Of a stretch of DNA of 64,000 nucleotides, positions 1-8,637 are shown one piece after another. Each line of letters begins with the position of its first letter. The stretch's first letter is position 1. Made by a program: the position numbers and the translations under genes. The stretch is taken from contig CAZUEO010000001.1 of NCBI GenBank assembly GCA_964619675.1, positions 62,001-126,000 on the forward strand, read 5' to 3'. A model generated the notes under the pieces. The model saw only the letters and a program-made list of their open reading frames with translations. It did no database searches and was not told the origin of the DNA. Origin of the DNA: JAPLMW01 sp964619675 (GTDB lineage: Bacteria > Planctomycetota > Phycisphaerae > Sedimentisphaerales > UBA12454).

Positions 1-2102
1 ATTCTTATCGTATCGCCGTTCTGTGCCTGATTGATTGCGTTCTGTATGCCGTTGACATCGCCAAAGACGTGTATCACCCTGCTGTAATTAAGCTCAAACG
101 TTACAGTAACTGTCTTGTTGGCGGCGCCCATTGTAACAGTGTACGTATTCACATTCCAAGTCCCCGCAACTGGCACGCCGTCTTCTGTCCATCCCGCGAC
201 TCGATATCCCTCATTTGGTTCCGCTGTCAATTTTATCTGGGTTCCTTCAGGGAACATGCCGCTGGCGGGTGTTACCGAACCCCAACCGGGGTTGGGAGCG
301 ACACTGATGGCAAGCTGATATTGTGGTATGGCCTCAAATTCAACTGTAACGGTCTTGGCGGTATTCATTGTTACGGTGTTTGTAAGAGCCGTTGAATTAT
401 TGTCATTTGTGCCTGTCCACAGCTTGACTTTATAGCCGGCATCAGGTGTTGCTGTAAGCGGGACAATCGATCCTTCCGGCCAGTAGCTGCGTCTTGGGCT
501 TATTAAGCCATTGCCGCCGGTAACGCTGGTATTGAGCAGATGTTTTATCGAATTAGGCTCAAATTCGACGGCGACGGTAGTATTTGTCAGAAGTGTTACA
601 CTATATGGAGTATTAGAATCATTACTTTGGGTGTATGTATTAGCATCGTTGATGTCGAATGTTTCACTGTCGCCTTTTAGCCATCGTTTTATTACGTAGC
701 CGGGGTTAGGATGGGCGTTTATATCAATGACACTATGTTGGACGAAAGGCTGCGCATTATAGTCGTCGATTGAGCCATTGGGGTCGATAGTGAAGGTTGT
801 AAGTTCGCACATTACTATTGAGCTGAACCTGACGACCACAGTGTGATTGGCGTCCATAATAACAATTCTTGTCTCATTGTTGTCGTCGATTTCGTTGGAA
901 TCAATAATCCATTTCTCAATGTAGTAATTCGGGTCCGATGGAGTTGCTCTAAGAAGCACTTCTGTAAACTGCTTGATGAAATTCGGGTCGTTGCCGGGGA
1001 GGTTTGAGTCTATTGTTATCGTGCCGAGATTTTCGTTGGGTTCAACAGCGATAATAAGCACGTAATTGGCATCAATGCCGCTATCGGGATAATGGAATCC
1101 CATATCGACGGTATTTGTGTCAGGGACGTTATCTGTTCTTGTGATGCTGTATTCTGTGTCAGGCATGTTTGCATCGTTGCCGTCGTCAGCCACGCCAATG
1201 CCTGCATTGACACAGTTGCTGTCGGGAGGAAACTGTCCTGCTGCTGTCTGAGTTAAATAATAATTACCGAGAGGGCCTGTTTTAAATATCGGGTTAGAAC
1301 TTATGTTTCCTGTTCCGCCGTCGCCATCCTGAATGCAGGAATAGGTGGCTGTTGCACCGTATATGTCGTCGCCGTTGTCCCAGAGGATACAGTTTCTTAT
1401 TGTTGGGACGCTTATGTCTGTAGCGTAGATGCCGCCGATGTTTGCATCGCCGTTGTTCCCTGCGATTGTACAGTTTGTAATTACAGGCGAGGAGCCGTCA
1501 AAGCAGTCGATAACGCCATATCCGTATGCCGTGTTTTCCGCAATAAGACAGTTTTTAATTGTCGGGTGCGATTCGCTACTGGCTTCAATAGCACTGCCGT
1601 CAAGGTAGGAGGTGTTTTTTGTTATAATACAGTTTCTAATAACAGGTGAGGAGTAGAAGCAGTCTATTGCACCGCCGTAAGCGGCAACACTGTTTGTTAT
1701 TATACAGTTATTGATTGTGGGCGAAGAGTTTATTTCACATTCTATCGCGCCGCCATAATACTCGCTGCCGTTTTTGATTGTAAAACCTTCCACAACCGCA
1801 GCGGGTATTTCACCGCTATGAAAGTAGAATGCCCTGCCGAGTCCGTTGCAGTCAATGATACAGGTTGCGGGATTTTTCTTTAGGCTGTAAATTCTGATTG
1901 TTTTTCCGCCGAAGTCGAGGTCTCTATTGCCCGGCCCTGTATAAGTACCATCGGCAACGACAATTAAGTCACTACCGCTTGCGGCATTGATTGCTGCCTG
2001 TATTGTAGGATACAGGCCGGAAGGCACGTTCAGAATTGCTGCTGTTGTAAAGGTGTTTAAAAGGAATGTTACGATTAAACAAAATGTAAATTTCTTAGTC
2101 AT
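1..2102 (-). CDS. Exported parallel beta-helix protein with InlB-like repeats (partial, 3' end outside window)
   Basis: I translated this frame by hand: it stays open from an ATG at 2102 to the window edge, about 700 codons, so the C-terminus lies outside. Residues 1-22 form a signal peptide (hydrophobic stretch ending TTA-A). Residues about 25-260 form a parallel beta-helix ladder with the recurring rungs NCIITNS, NCIITKNT, NCLIAENT, NCTIAGN and NCILWDN, the PbH1/polygalacturonase-like type. Residues about 340-660 hold four or five roughly 75-residue repeats such as GMFPEGTQIKLTAEP and YWPEGSIVPLTATP, the Listeria-Bacteroides/InlB-B type. A second helix appears to begin at the window edge (GIQNAINQAQNGD). 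This is probably a surface or secreted polysaccharide-binding or lyase-type protein; no catalytic residues can be assigned. The start at 2102 has a GGATGGAG site; an in-frame ATG at 2162 would add 20 residues. Confidence 0.85.
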   Translation of the reverse strand, partial: MTKKFTFCLIVTFLLNTFTTAAILNVPSGLYPTIQAAINAASGSDLIVVADGTYTGPGNRDLDFGGKTIRIYSLKKNPATCIIDCNGLGRAFYFHSGEIPAAVVEGFTIKNGSEYYGGAIECEINSSPTINNCIITNSVAAYGGAIDCFYSSPVIRNCIITKNTSYLDGSAIEASSESHPTIKNCLIAENTAYGYGVIDCFDGSSPVITNCTIAGNNGDANIGGIYATDISVPTIRNCILWDNGDDIYGATATYSCIQDGDGGTGNISSNPIFKTGPLGNYYLTQTAAGQFPPDSNCVNAGIGVADDGNDANMPDTEYSITRTDNVPDTNTVDMGFHYPDSGIDANYVLIIAVEPNENLGTITIDSNLPGNDPNFIKQFTEVLLRATPSDPNYYIEKWIIDSNEIDDNNETRIVIMDANHTVVVRFSSIVMCELTTFTIDPNGSIDDYNAQPFVQHSVIDINAHPNPGYVIKRWLKGDSETFDINDANTYTQSNDSNTPYSVTLLTNTTVAVEFEPNSIKHLLNTSVTGGNGLISPRRSYWPEGSIVPLTATPDAGYKVKLWTGTNDNNSTALTNTVTMNTAKTVTVEFEAIPQYQLAISVAPNPGWGSVTPASGMFPEGTQIKLTAEPNEGYRVAGWTEDGVPVAGTWNVNTYTVTMGAANKTVTVTFELNYSRVIHVFGDVNGIQNAINQAQNGDTIR

Positions 2103-2543
2103 AAATTTGCTCCATCCTGACAAATTTACATAGCCTTTTTTGAATTTTTTTACCTCGGTCATTTTTTAATACCCTGCCAAAGTTTATATTTTATGCGCAT
2201 TACACAATTCAGGCTGAGTCATTATTAGGTCTGTCCGTAACCTTATTGAACTCTGTCTTCCTCACTGCCTGCCTAAAATTGCCGGCAGTGGAAACCGAGT
2301 GTCCCGCCTCCTTAAGCCCCAAACAATTCACAAATTTTATCAGGCTTTTAATCATATTGCAAGACAAAAACATCAATTTAGCTCTTTCAGCAAGCCTTTC
2401 TGGTAAAAGAAGTTCCGTTATTTATTGACAGTTGTTCAACTTGCCTGTAATTTGAGCCTACGCTTTTATAGTTTCGCAGGATATATCGGCCTGATTTTAT
2501 CGTTATATAACCTGTTTGTGTTGTTGACTTTAATAGGTTGGCT
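2103..2543. other. Intergenic region between divergent genes, no gene seen
   Basis: This 441-bp gap separates the minus-strand beta-helix gene from dapL. It should hold both promoters, but I see no convincing -35/-10 pair. A 60-codon plus-strand ORF at 2246-2428 has no ribosome-binding site or recognisable sequence and I do not call it. Confidence 0.5.
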
Positions 2544-3770
2544 ATGATTAAAATTAACGAAAACTATTTAATGTTGCAATCGGGCTATCTTTTTCCTGAA
2601 ATTTCCCGACGTGTCAGGGTATTTGGCGCAAAAAATCCAGATGCAAAAGTTATAAAACTGGGTATTGGCGATGTAACAGAGCCTTTAGCTCCGGCAATTA
2701 TTGAAGCGATGCACCATGCCGTTGACCGAATGGGCAACAGGGATGAATTTAAGGGTTATGGCCCGGAGCAGGGCTATGATTTTCTGATTGAGGCGGTAAT
2801 AGCCAATGATTATGCCAGCCGCGGCGTAAATATCGAAAATACAGAGGTTTTTGTCAGTGACGGTTCTAAATGCGACACCGGAAATTTTCAGGAAATATTC
2901 GGAATAGATAATGTCATAGCTGTTACAGACCCCGTGTATCCTGTTTATGTAGATACTAATGTAATGGCTGGCAGGACTATCGGACCTGATGGCAAAGGCT
3001 GGTATAAAGGTATAGTTTATATGCCTTGCACGCCCGATAATAATTTTGTGCCACAGCTTCCAAAAGAAAAAGTTGACCTGATATATCTCTGTTTCCCTAA
3101 TAATCCAACCGGTGCTGTTGCGACAAAAGAGCAGCTCGAAAAATGGGTTGACTATGCCAAAGAAAACAAAGCGGTAATTTTATTCGATGCCGCTTATGAG
3201 GCGTTTATTTCCGATAATGTTATTCCTCACTCGATTTATGAGGTTGAGGGCGCAAAACAGGTAGCGGTTGAATTTCGCAGTTTCAGTAAAACGGCGGGTT
3301 TTACCGGACTAAGATGTGCATTTACCGTTGTGCCGAAAGAGCTGAAAGCCTGGACATCTGACGGCGAAGCAGTCGAGGTAAATCCAATATGGCACAGGAG
3401 GCACTGTACAAAATTCAACGGCGCAAGTTACATCTCGCAAGCCGCAGCGGCAGCAGTTTATACTGAGCAGGGCAAAAAACAGGTTCGCAAAATAATCGAG
3501 CTTTATATGTCCAATGCCGCGATTATTGTAGGCACACTTAAAGATATCGGTTATGAAGTTTACGGTGGTATAAATGCTCCTTACGTCTGGCTAAAAACGC
3601 CCAGCAAGATGACTTCGTGGCAATTTTTTGATTATCTGCTCGAAAGGGCAAATGTTGTCTGCACGCCCGGCAGCGGTTTTGGTGCAGCAGGCGAGGGTTT
3701 CGTAAGATTAAGCGCATTCGGCAATCCTGCAAACATTGCGGAGGCGATGGAACGCTTTAAAAAACTGTAA
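2544..3770 (+). CDS. dapL: LL-diaminopimelate aminotransferase
   Basis: The 408-residue product is a fold-type I PLP aminotransferase of the DapL family, which converts tetrahydrodipicolinate directly to LL-2,6-diaminopimelate for lysine and peptidoglycan synthesis. Family features are the N-terminus MIKINENY..YLFPEISRR, GIGDVTEPL, a nucleotide-like segment YGPEQGYDFLIEAV, the NNPTGAV motif, and FRSFSKTAGFTGLR, which contains the PLP lysine. The upstream TTG at 2538 would add only two residues. I prefer the ATG at 2544 because DapL proteins usually begin MIKIN and a TAGG stretch lies 7 bases before it. It heads a run of biosynthetic genes; the next ORF begins 9 bases after its stop. DapL is typical of Planctomycetota, Chlamydiae and plants. 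Confidence 0.95.
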   Translation: MIKINENYLMLQSGYLFPEISRRVRVFGAKNPDAKVIKLGIGDVTEPLAPAIIEAMHHAVDRMGNRDEFKGYGPEQGYDFLIEAVIANDYASRGVNIENTEVFVSDGSKCDTGNFQEIFGIDNVIAVTDPVYPVYVDTNVMAGRTIGPDGKGWYKGIVYMPCTPDNNFVPQLPKEKVDLIYLCFPNNPTGAVATKEQLEKWVDYAKENKAVILFDAAYEAFISDNVIPHSIYEVEGAKQVAVEFRSFSKTAGFTGLRCAFTVVPKELKAWTSDGEAVEVNPIWHRRHCTKFNGASYISQAAAAAVYTEQGKKQVRKIIELYMSNAAIIVGTLKDIGYEVYGGINAPYVWLKTPSKMTSWQFFDYLLERANVVCTPGSGFGAAGEGFVRLSAFGNPANIAEAMERFKKL

Positions 3771-3779
3771 GGATTACAA

Positions 3780-4874
3780 ATGTCCGATGGGATGACGGCA
3801 TATATCGGCCTTGGCAGCGATCTTGGCAATAGAGAAAAGAACATAACCAAAGCTCTTGAGGCGATTGCCGCCGACAAGCATATAAAACTCTTTCGCACCA
3901 GCAGCATTACAGAGACAAAACCACTGGCCGAGAAAAAACATCGAAATTATCTCAACTGCGTTGCCCAGATTAAAACAAAGTTAAAAGCTGTCAGTCTCCT
4001 GAAAGTTTTAAAAAAGATTGAAGCAAAGCTTGGCAGAAAAGAATCAAAAGAAAAATGGTCAAGCAGGACGATTGACCTGGACATACTTTTATTCGGCAAC
4101 AAGATTGTTCGAAAAAAAGAACTTGTTATACCGCACAGGCAGATGCATTTGAGGTCGTTTGTCCTGGCAGGACTTTGCGAGCTTGACGGGCAGCTTATTC
4201 ATCCGGTGCTTAAGGAAAACGTCTCTGTTCTTTACAGCCGGCTGAGCGGAAGAGATTTTTATTTTGATACTGACAGGCCGCAGCCTGTTTCGGTTGCCGG
4301 TGTAATCGGTGCCGGCAAAACCACACTTGCCGAGGGTTTAAGAGATGTATTCGGCTTTAGGCTGATAAAAGAGGCTTACGACAGCAACCCGTTTTTGGCG
4401 AAGGTTTACGCGGGACAAAAGTCTCTTGCCCTTGACAGCCAGTTGTATTTTCTGCTCAGCAGGTGTGAGCAGTTAAGGCCTGATAGTTTTGTGCCGGCCG
4501 GTGTTGCGGTGAGCGATTATATAATGGATAAGGAAATGATTTACGCACGTATCTGGCTCGATGCGGTGCAGTTCGAGATATACAGGAAAATCAATGCCAT
4601 GGTGAGCAAAACGGTTGCGGCCCCTTCGATAGCGATATATCTTAAACTGCCGCCGCAGAAGGCTCTTGAGCGGATAAAGGAGCGCAGCCGGCCATTCGAG
4701 CAGAGCATCGATTTGAGTTTTCTCGAAAAACTTCATATCGGATATGAAAGACTCTTTGAGACATTTAATCGTTGTCCTGTTATAATATTGGATGCCGATT
4801 CGGTTGATTTTCGACAGGAGCAGCAGATTAAACAGTTCGGCAAAAAAATTAACTATTATATCGGTCGGGATTAA
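3780..4874 (+). CDS. folK: HPPK (FolK) fused to a deoxynucleoside kinase
   Basis: A 364-residue two-domain protein. Residues about 6-150 are 6-hydroxymethyl-dihydropterin pyrophosphokinase: YIGLGSDLGNRE at the start and the signature SSRTIDLDILLFG, with the conserved HPV/IPH segment after it. This step makes the activated pterin for folate. Residues about 168-364 resemble the dNK/thymidine kinase-like P-loop kinases: GVIGAGKTT (Walker A), SDYIMDKEMIYAR, and the lid-type sequence ERIKERSRPFEQ followed by YERLFE. The kinase part would phosphorylate deoxynucleosides for salvage. The dapL stop codon TAA overlaps an AAGGA site placed 6 bases before this ATG. panC begins immediately after the stop. 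Both domains look intact; substrate preference of the kinase cannot be read from the sequence. Confidence 0.9.
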   Translation: MSDGMTAYIGLGSDLGNREKNITKALEAIAADKHIKLFRTSSITETKPLAEKKHRNYLNCVAQIKTKLKAVSLLKVLKKIEAKLGRKESKEKWSSRTIDLDILLFGNKIVRKKELVIPHRQMHLRSFVLAGLCELDGQLIHPVLKENVSVLYSRLSGRDFYFDTDRPQPVSVAGVIGAGKTTLAEGLRDVFGFRLIKEAYDSNPFLAKVYAGQKSLALDSQLYFLLSRCEQLRPDSFVPAGVAVSDYIMDKEMIYARIWLDAVQFEIYRKINAMVSKTVAAPSIAIYLKLPPQKALERIKERSRPFEQSIDLSFLEKLHIGYERLFETFNRCPVIILDADSVDFRQEQQIKQFGKKINYYIGRD

Positions 4875-5720
4875 ATGGAAGTTGTTGAAACGATAGAGAA
4901 AATAAGAGCGATTATCTTGAAAGCCAAATCGGCAGGCAGAGCAATCGGTTTTGTCCCTACTATGGGTGCTTTGCATGAAGGCCATTTTTCGCTAATAAGA
5001 GCTGCAAAAGAGCAATGCAGTTTTGTCGTTGTCAGTATTTTTGTAAATCCCACTCAATTTGGCCCCGGCGAAGATATTGATAAATATCCCCGGCCTTTCG
5101 ATGCGGATATTGAAGCCTGTAAGACTGAAGGCGTTGATGTTGTTTTTGCACCGGAAGCTATCCAGATGTATCCCCGGGAAAATCTTACGTGGGTCAACGT
5201 TGAGAAGTTAAGCATGCCTTTGTGCGGCAAAAGCCGCCCCGGGCATTTTAGAGGTGTTGCAACGATTTGCTGCAAACTTTTCAATATTGTTCAACCTGAT
5301 ATCGTTTTTTTCGGCCGGAAAGATGCGCAGCAGGCGATTGTTGTGCAGCGAATGGCTGCTGATTTGAATATGCCGCCCAGAATTATTGTTTGTCCGACTG
5401 TTCGTGAAATTGACGGCCTTGCGATGAGCAGCAGAAACGCATATTTAACTGCCGCACAGAGAAAAGATGCAGCTCTTGTTTATGCTGCACTGCAGGAGGT
5501 CGAAGTTTTCATCGCGGCTGGTGAGCGTAAAAGTAAGACGTTAATCAGCGAAATGGAAAAAATTCTTAAAATCAGCAGGCTGATTAAAATTGACTATATA
5601 AGTATTGTCGATGCGCAAGCGCTTGACGGGCTTGACGAGCTGAAAGGGAAGGTTTTGATTGCTATTGCCGTAAAAATCGGTCAGGCAAGACTGATTGACA
5701 ATATAGTTATTGATGTTTAA
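4875..5720 (+). CDS. panC: Pantothenate synthetase
   Basis: The 281-residue product joins pantoate and beta-alanine with ATP to give pantothenate, the precursor of coenzyme A. Diagnostic segments are FVPTMGALHEGH (HIGH-type nucleotide-binding motif), VSIFVNPTQFGPGED, FRGVATICCKLFN, FGRKDAQQ and the KMSKS-like AMSSRNAYL. Its length matches the family. The ATG directly abuts the stop of the folK fusion, so the two are translationally coupled. The beta-alanine donor gene panD follows 39 bases downstream. Confidence 0.97.
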   Translation: MEVVETIEKIRAIILKAKSAGRAIGFVPTMGALHEGHFSLIRAAKEQCSFVVVSIFVNPTQFGPGEDIDKYPRPFDADIEACKTEGVDVVFAPEAIQMYPRENLTWVNVEKLSMPLCGKSRPGHFRGVATICCKLFNIVQPDIVFFGRKDAQQAIVVQRMAADLNMPPRIIVCPTVREIDGLAMSSRNAYLTAAQRKDAALVYAALQEVEVFIAAGERKSKTLISEMEKILKISRLIKIDYISIVDAQALDGLDELKGKVLIAIAVKIGQARLIDNIVIDV

Positions 5721-5759
5721 AATATAGCGAGTTTTGTTTCTTAATTTTCAGGTGAAATT

Positions 5760-6116
5760 ATGCTGATTAAGGTCTTAAAGAGCAAGATTCATCGGGCGAC
5801 GGTTACGGATTCGCTGATAGATTATCCCGGCAGTATCGGGATAGATTCGGCGCTGATGGAGGCTGCCGATATTGTGCCTTATGAGCTTGTGCTTGTAGCC
5901 GATGTAAACAACGGCACCCGTCTCGAGACGTATGTTGTGTCTGAGCCGGCAGGTTCCGGCAAAGTAACCATTCTCGGCGCTGCTGCCAAGCTTATGAAAA
6001 AGGGAGATTTAGTGATTGTGATGGGTTTTGCATACCTCGAACCTGCCGATGCAAGGCATACTAAGCCGAAACTTGTCGCAGTGGACGCCGGGAACAAAAT
6101 TAAAGAGACGCTTTAA
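5760..6116 (+). CDS. panD: Aspartate 1-decarboxylase proenzyme
   Basis: A 118-residue pyruvoyl-dependent decarboxylase that makes beta-alanine from aspartate for PanC. It opens with MLIKVLKSKIHRATVTDS and carries the self-cleavage Gly-Ser pair within DYPGSIGID, where serine becomes the pyruvoyl group. The later NGTRLETYV and the loop before KLMKKGDLVIVMGFA are also family features. An AGG lies just before the ATG. Together with panC upstream it forms a pantothenate cassette; coaD, a later step in the same route, is at 44.6 kb. Confidence 0.96.
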   Translation: MLIKVLKSKIHRATVTDSLIDYPGSIGIDSALMEAADIVPYELVLVADVNNGTRLETYVVSEPAGSGKVTILGAAAKLMKKGDLVIVMGFAYLEPADARHTKPKLVAVDAGNKIKETL

Positions 6117-6117
6117 T

Positions 6118-7125
6118 ATGCATCCGGAACTTTTCAGGATTCCCTTTACCGAGCTTACGGTCAAAAGTTACGGCGTGATGATGGTCTGCGGCTTTGTCGC
6201 AGCGATATTTGTTATCCGCAGGCTTTCTCGCGGCATGGGTGAAAATGCCGAGCATGTAACGACTGCGGCGCTCTATTCGCTTATCGCCGGTGTTGTGGGA
6301 GCGAGGATTTTTTATGTTATTCACTATTGGCAGCAGTTTAAAGACCACGGTATTGTCGAGATGCTCGCCGTCTGGAAGGGCGGTCTGGAGCTTCTCGGCG
6401 GAGTGCTGCTGGCGGTATTTGTTATAGCTGCCTATCTCCGTATAAATAAACTTCCTGTCAGACGCTATCTTGATATTCTTGGTGTGGGTTTGATGCTGGC
6501 TCTTGCTTTTGGCCGCATCGGCTGTTTTCTTAACGGCTGCTGTTTCGGCAAACCGACAAATTTCTTTATTTCGGTGCGTTTTCCTTATGATTCTTTGTCA
6601 TATCAGAGCCAGGTAAGGCCCGACCCTGCAAGGTACAGGGAAAAACCGTATATTGATTTGCCGGCAGATTTTTTCGGCTACGTTAACGAAGCGGGTGAAT
6701 GGATGACCGCTCCAGAGGAACGTAAATATGACTATTATTTAAAGCCGGCCAGATTGTTGACGCCGCAGGAAAAGCTTGAGGTTGCCGAAGGGCCATTTAG
6801 GCCTCTGCCGGTTCATCCGACAGAGCTTTATGAGTCTTTTTCTGCTTTTGTGGGCTGCGTTTTGCTGTATCTTCATCGCAGAAAAGGAATCGCACTGAAA
6901 AAGCAGCGCAAAAAGGTGCCGGCCTTGTTCCATCCCGGCATTACATTTGCCCTGATGTTTATTATTTACGGCTCGGTGCGTTTCTTTATCGAGTTTTTGC
7001 GGGACGACAATCCCTTCCAGGCCGACGGCCTTACAATTTCACAGAATTTAAGCATCATACTTGTTACTGCAAGCCTGGTACTTGTCAGGCTTTTCGCCAA
7101 AATGAAGTCTGGCAGGCTTTCCTGA
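6118..7125 (+). CDS. lgt: Prolipoprotein diacylglyceryl transferase
   Basis: A multi-pass inner-membrane enzyme that moves diacylglycerol from phosphatidylglycerol to the lipobox cysteine of prolipoproteins. The ATG at 6118, one base after the panD stop, gives 335 residues starting MHPELFRIPF; the reading frame extends further upstream inside panD but that part is not Lgt-like. Visible motifs are KSYGVMMVCGF, the arginine-glycine signature GRIGCFLNGCCFG, HPTELYES and FFIEFLRDDNPF near the end. A roughly 65-residue hydrophilic insertion (about 165-230, rich in Pro, Tyr and Lys) follows the GRIG signature and is larger than in E. coli Lgt. It probably shares the dapL-panD transcript. Confidence 0.93.
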   Translation: MHPELFRIPFTELTVKSYGVMMVCGFVAAIFVIRRLSRGMGENAEHVTTAALYSLIAGVVGARIFYVIHYWQQFKDHGIVEMLAVWKGGLELLGGVLLAVFVIAAYLRINKLPVRRYLDILGVGLMLALAFGRIGCFLNGCCFGKPTNFFISVRFPYDSLSYQSQVRPDPARYREKPYIDLPADFFGYVNEAGEWMTAPEERKYDYYLKPARLLTPQEKLEVAEGPFRPLPVHPTELYESFSAFVGCVLLYLHRRKGIALKKQRKKVPALFHPGITFALMFIIYGSVRFFIEFLRDDNPFQADGLTISQNLSIILVTASLVLVRLFAKMKSGRLS

Positions 7126-7147
7126 TTAGGAAAAGAGGTTAAAGGAT

Positions 7148-7909
7148 ATGTTCTGGCTTAAGAAGTGGCGGCGAAATAGAATTGCTGCTCGGCAATTTCC
7201 AGACCAGTGGCTACAGATTCTTGAAGAGAATATGCTCCTCTATAACCACCTGCCGGCCGAAGACAAGGCTGAGTTAAAGCGACACATACTTGTTTTTATT
7301 GCTGAAAAGCGTTTTGAAGGTTGCGGCGGACTGATAATAACCGACGAGATGAAAATCATTATCGCCGCACAGGCCTGTATGCTCCTTCTTCATCGAAAAA
7401 CCGATTATTATCCCGGCCTTTCTTCAATACTCGTATATCCTCACACCTTTATAGCTCATCGGGCACAGTACTTGTCCGGTGGAGTAGTGGCTGAAGGTCC
7501 GCAGGTTTTACTTGGCGAATCCTGGCATCGAGGTTCAGTTGTTCTTTCGTGGGATGATGTCAGGCACGGTGCTGCAGATATTCACGACGGCCATAACATT
7601 GTATTTCACGAATTTGCACATCAAATCGACAGCACCGGCGGCAAAGGCGACAGCAGCGGCGTTCTTAAAAACACATCCAGTTACATTGCCTGGGCTCGTG
7701 TGCTGCAAAAAGATTACGAAAAACTCAAAATGGCAGCGAAGCAGAATCACCCCGCTTTTCTGGACAAATACGGCGCAACCAACCCTGCTGAGTTTTTCGC
7801 AGTTGCTACTGAATTCTTTTTTGAAAAACCCAAGGAGTTGAAACAAGTCCATCCGGGTTTGTATAATGAGCTGAAAAGTTTTTACCATCAGGACCTTGCG
7901 GGTCTTTAA
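7148..7909 (+). CDS. mtfA: MtfA-family zinc metallopeptidase
   Basis: 253 residues, the usual length of the MtfA/M90 peptidases (in E. coli MtfA interacts with Mlc and affects glucose PTS expression). The zinc site HEFAH is at about residues 155-159 within NIVFHEFAHQID, and the downstream EFFAVATEFFFEKP supplies the third ligand glutamate. An AAAGGA site precedes the ATG. The gene follows lgt by 22 bases. Target of the peptidase in this organism is unknown. Confidence 0.9.
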   Translation: MFWLKKWRRNRIAARQFPDQWLQILEENMLLYNHLPAEDKAELKRHILVFIAEKRFEGCGGLIITDEMKIIIAAQACMLLLHRKTDYYPGLSSILVYPHTFIAHRAQYLSGGVVAEGPQVLLGESWHRGSVVLSWDDVRHGAADIHDGHNIVFHEFAHQIDSTGGKGDSSGVLKNTSSYIAWARVLQKDYEKLKMAAKQNHPAFLDKYGATNPAEFFAVATEFFFEKPKELKQVHPGLYNELKSFYHQDLAGL

Positions 7910-7938
7910 ATTTATTTTATAAAAATTAGGAGAGAGCT

Positions 7939-8637
7939 ATGAGAAACAAAAAAAATTTTCTTCTGTTGATTGCATTGGCAATCCTGTCGTTTTGTGTAGC
8001 GGCGCCCGTTAAATTCAGTGTTGAGCTTCCTGCTTTCGAGAAAATTTCACTTACCGACCTGCCCTCCTGTCAGGTTATTCGAATTATCAACGGCAATACG
8101 ATAGTTGTCGATATGAACAATCAGGATATAAAGGTCAGGCTGACAGGCGTAAAGCCTGCTGAGAAATATAGAGCAGAATTGGCTCTGTTTGTCAAAAATC
8201 TCCTAAAAGGAGAAGATGTCTATATTGTCAATGACGCCGACCAGAATGAGCCGAATAAATACGATTATTATGTGTATCGTGTGCCCGACGGCTTATTTGT
8301 AAATGCAGAAATTATCCGTCAGGGTTATGGACTGGCGGATACTACAACCCCTTTTAAATATATGGCAGAGTTTAAGCAGCTTGAAGAATTTGCCAAGGAG
8401 CGAAGCAAAGGCTTATGGGATGTAAGCCGCTTGGAAAGCATTTCACAACCTGCGCCGATAATATTGCCAAAGACCTCGACGCAGGCAGGGGATGTAATTG
8501 TGTATGTAACAAAGACAGGCAAAAAATATCATCGTGCCGGCTGCAGCTATCTGAGCAAAAGTGCTGTTCCTATGAAACTGTCGGATGCGCAGGCTCGCGG
8601 TTACAGTCCCTGCACTAAGTGTAACCCGCCGCAGTGA
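7939..8637 (+). CDS. Exported thermonuclease-like protein with C-terminal cysteine motif
   Basis: 232 residues with a signal peptide (residues 1-22, LLLIALAILSFCVAA). Residues about 45-165 resemble a staphylococcal nuclease domain: CQVIRIINGNTIVVDM, VRLTGVKPAEKY, where the Arg and Glu match catalytic positions, and VNAEIIRQGYGLAD. The strand carrying the usual second catalytic arginine is hard to identify, so activity is uncertain. Residues about 185-232 form a small Cys/His module, KYHRAGCSYLSKS followed by YSPCTKCNPPQ, like the zinc-ribbon tail often attached to SNase or Ada-like domains. The start has a strong AGGAGAG site. Confidence 0.82.
   Translation: MRNKKNFLLLIALAILSFCVAAPVKFSVELPAFEKISLTDLPSCQVIRIINGNTIVVDMNNQDIKVRLTGVKPAEKYRAELALFVKNLLKGEDVYIVNDADQNEPNKYDYYVYRVPDGLFVNAEIIRQGYGLADTTTPFKYMAEFKQLEEFAKERSKGLWDVSRLESISQPAPIILPKTSTQAGDVIVYVTKTGKKYHRAGCSYLSKSAVPMKLSDAQARGYSPCTKCNPPQ

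Noticed and set aside
69..395. Plus-strand 108-codon frame and neighbours at 115-318 and 511-699
   Set aside because: All are antisense to the beta-helix gene on the minus strand, which has a signal peptide and clear repeat structure.
2246..2428. 60-codon plus-strand ORF before dapL
   Set aside because: No ribosome-binding site, no similarity seen, in a divergent intergenic gap.
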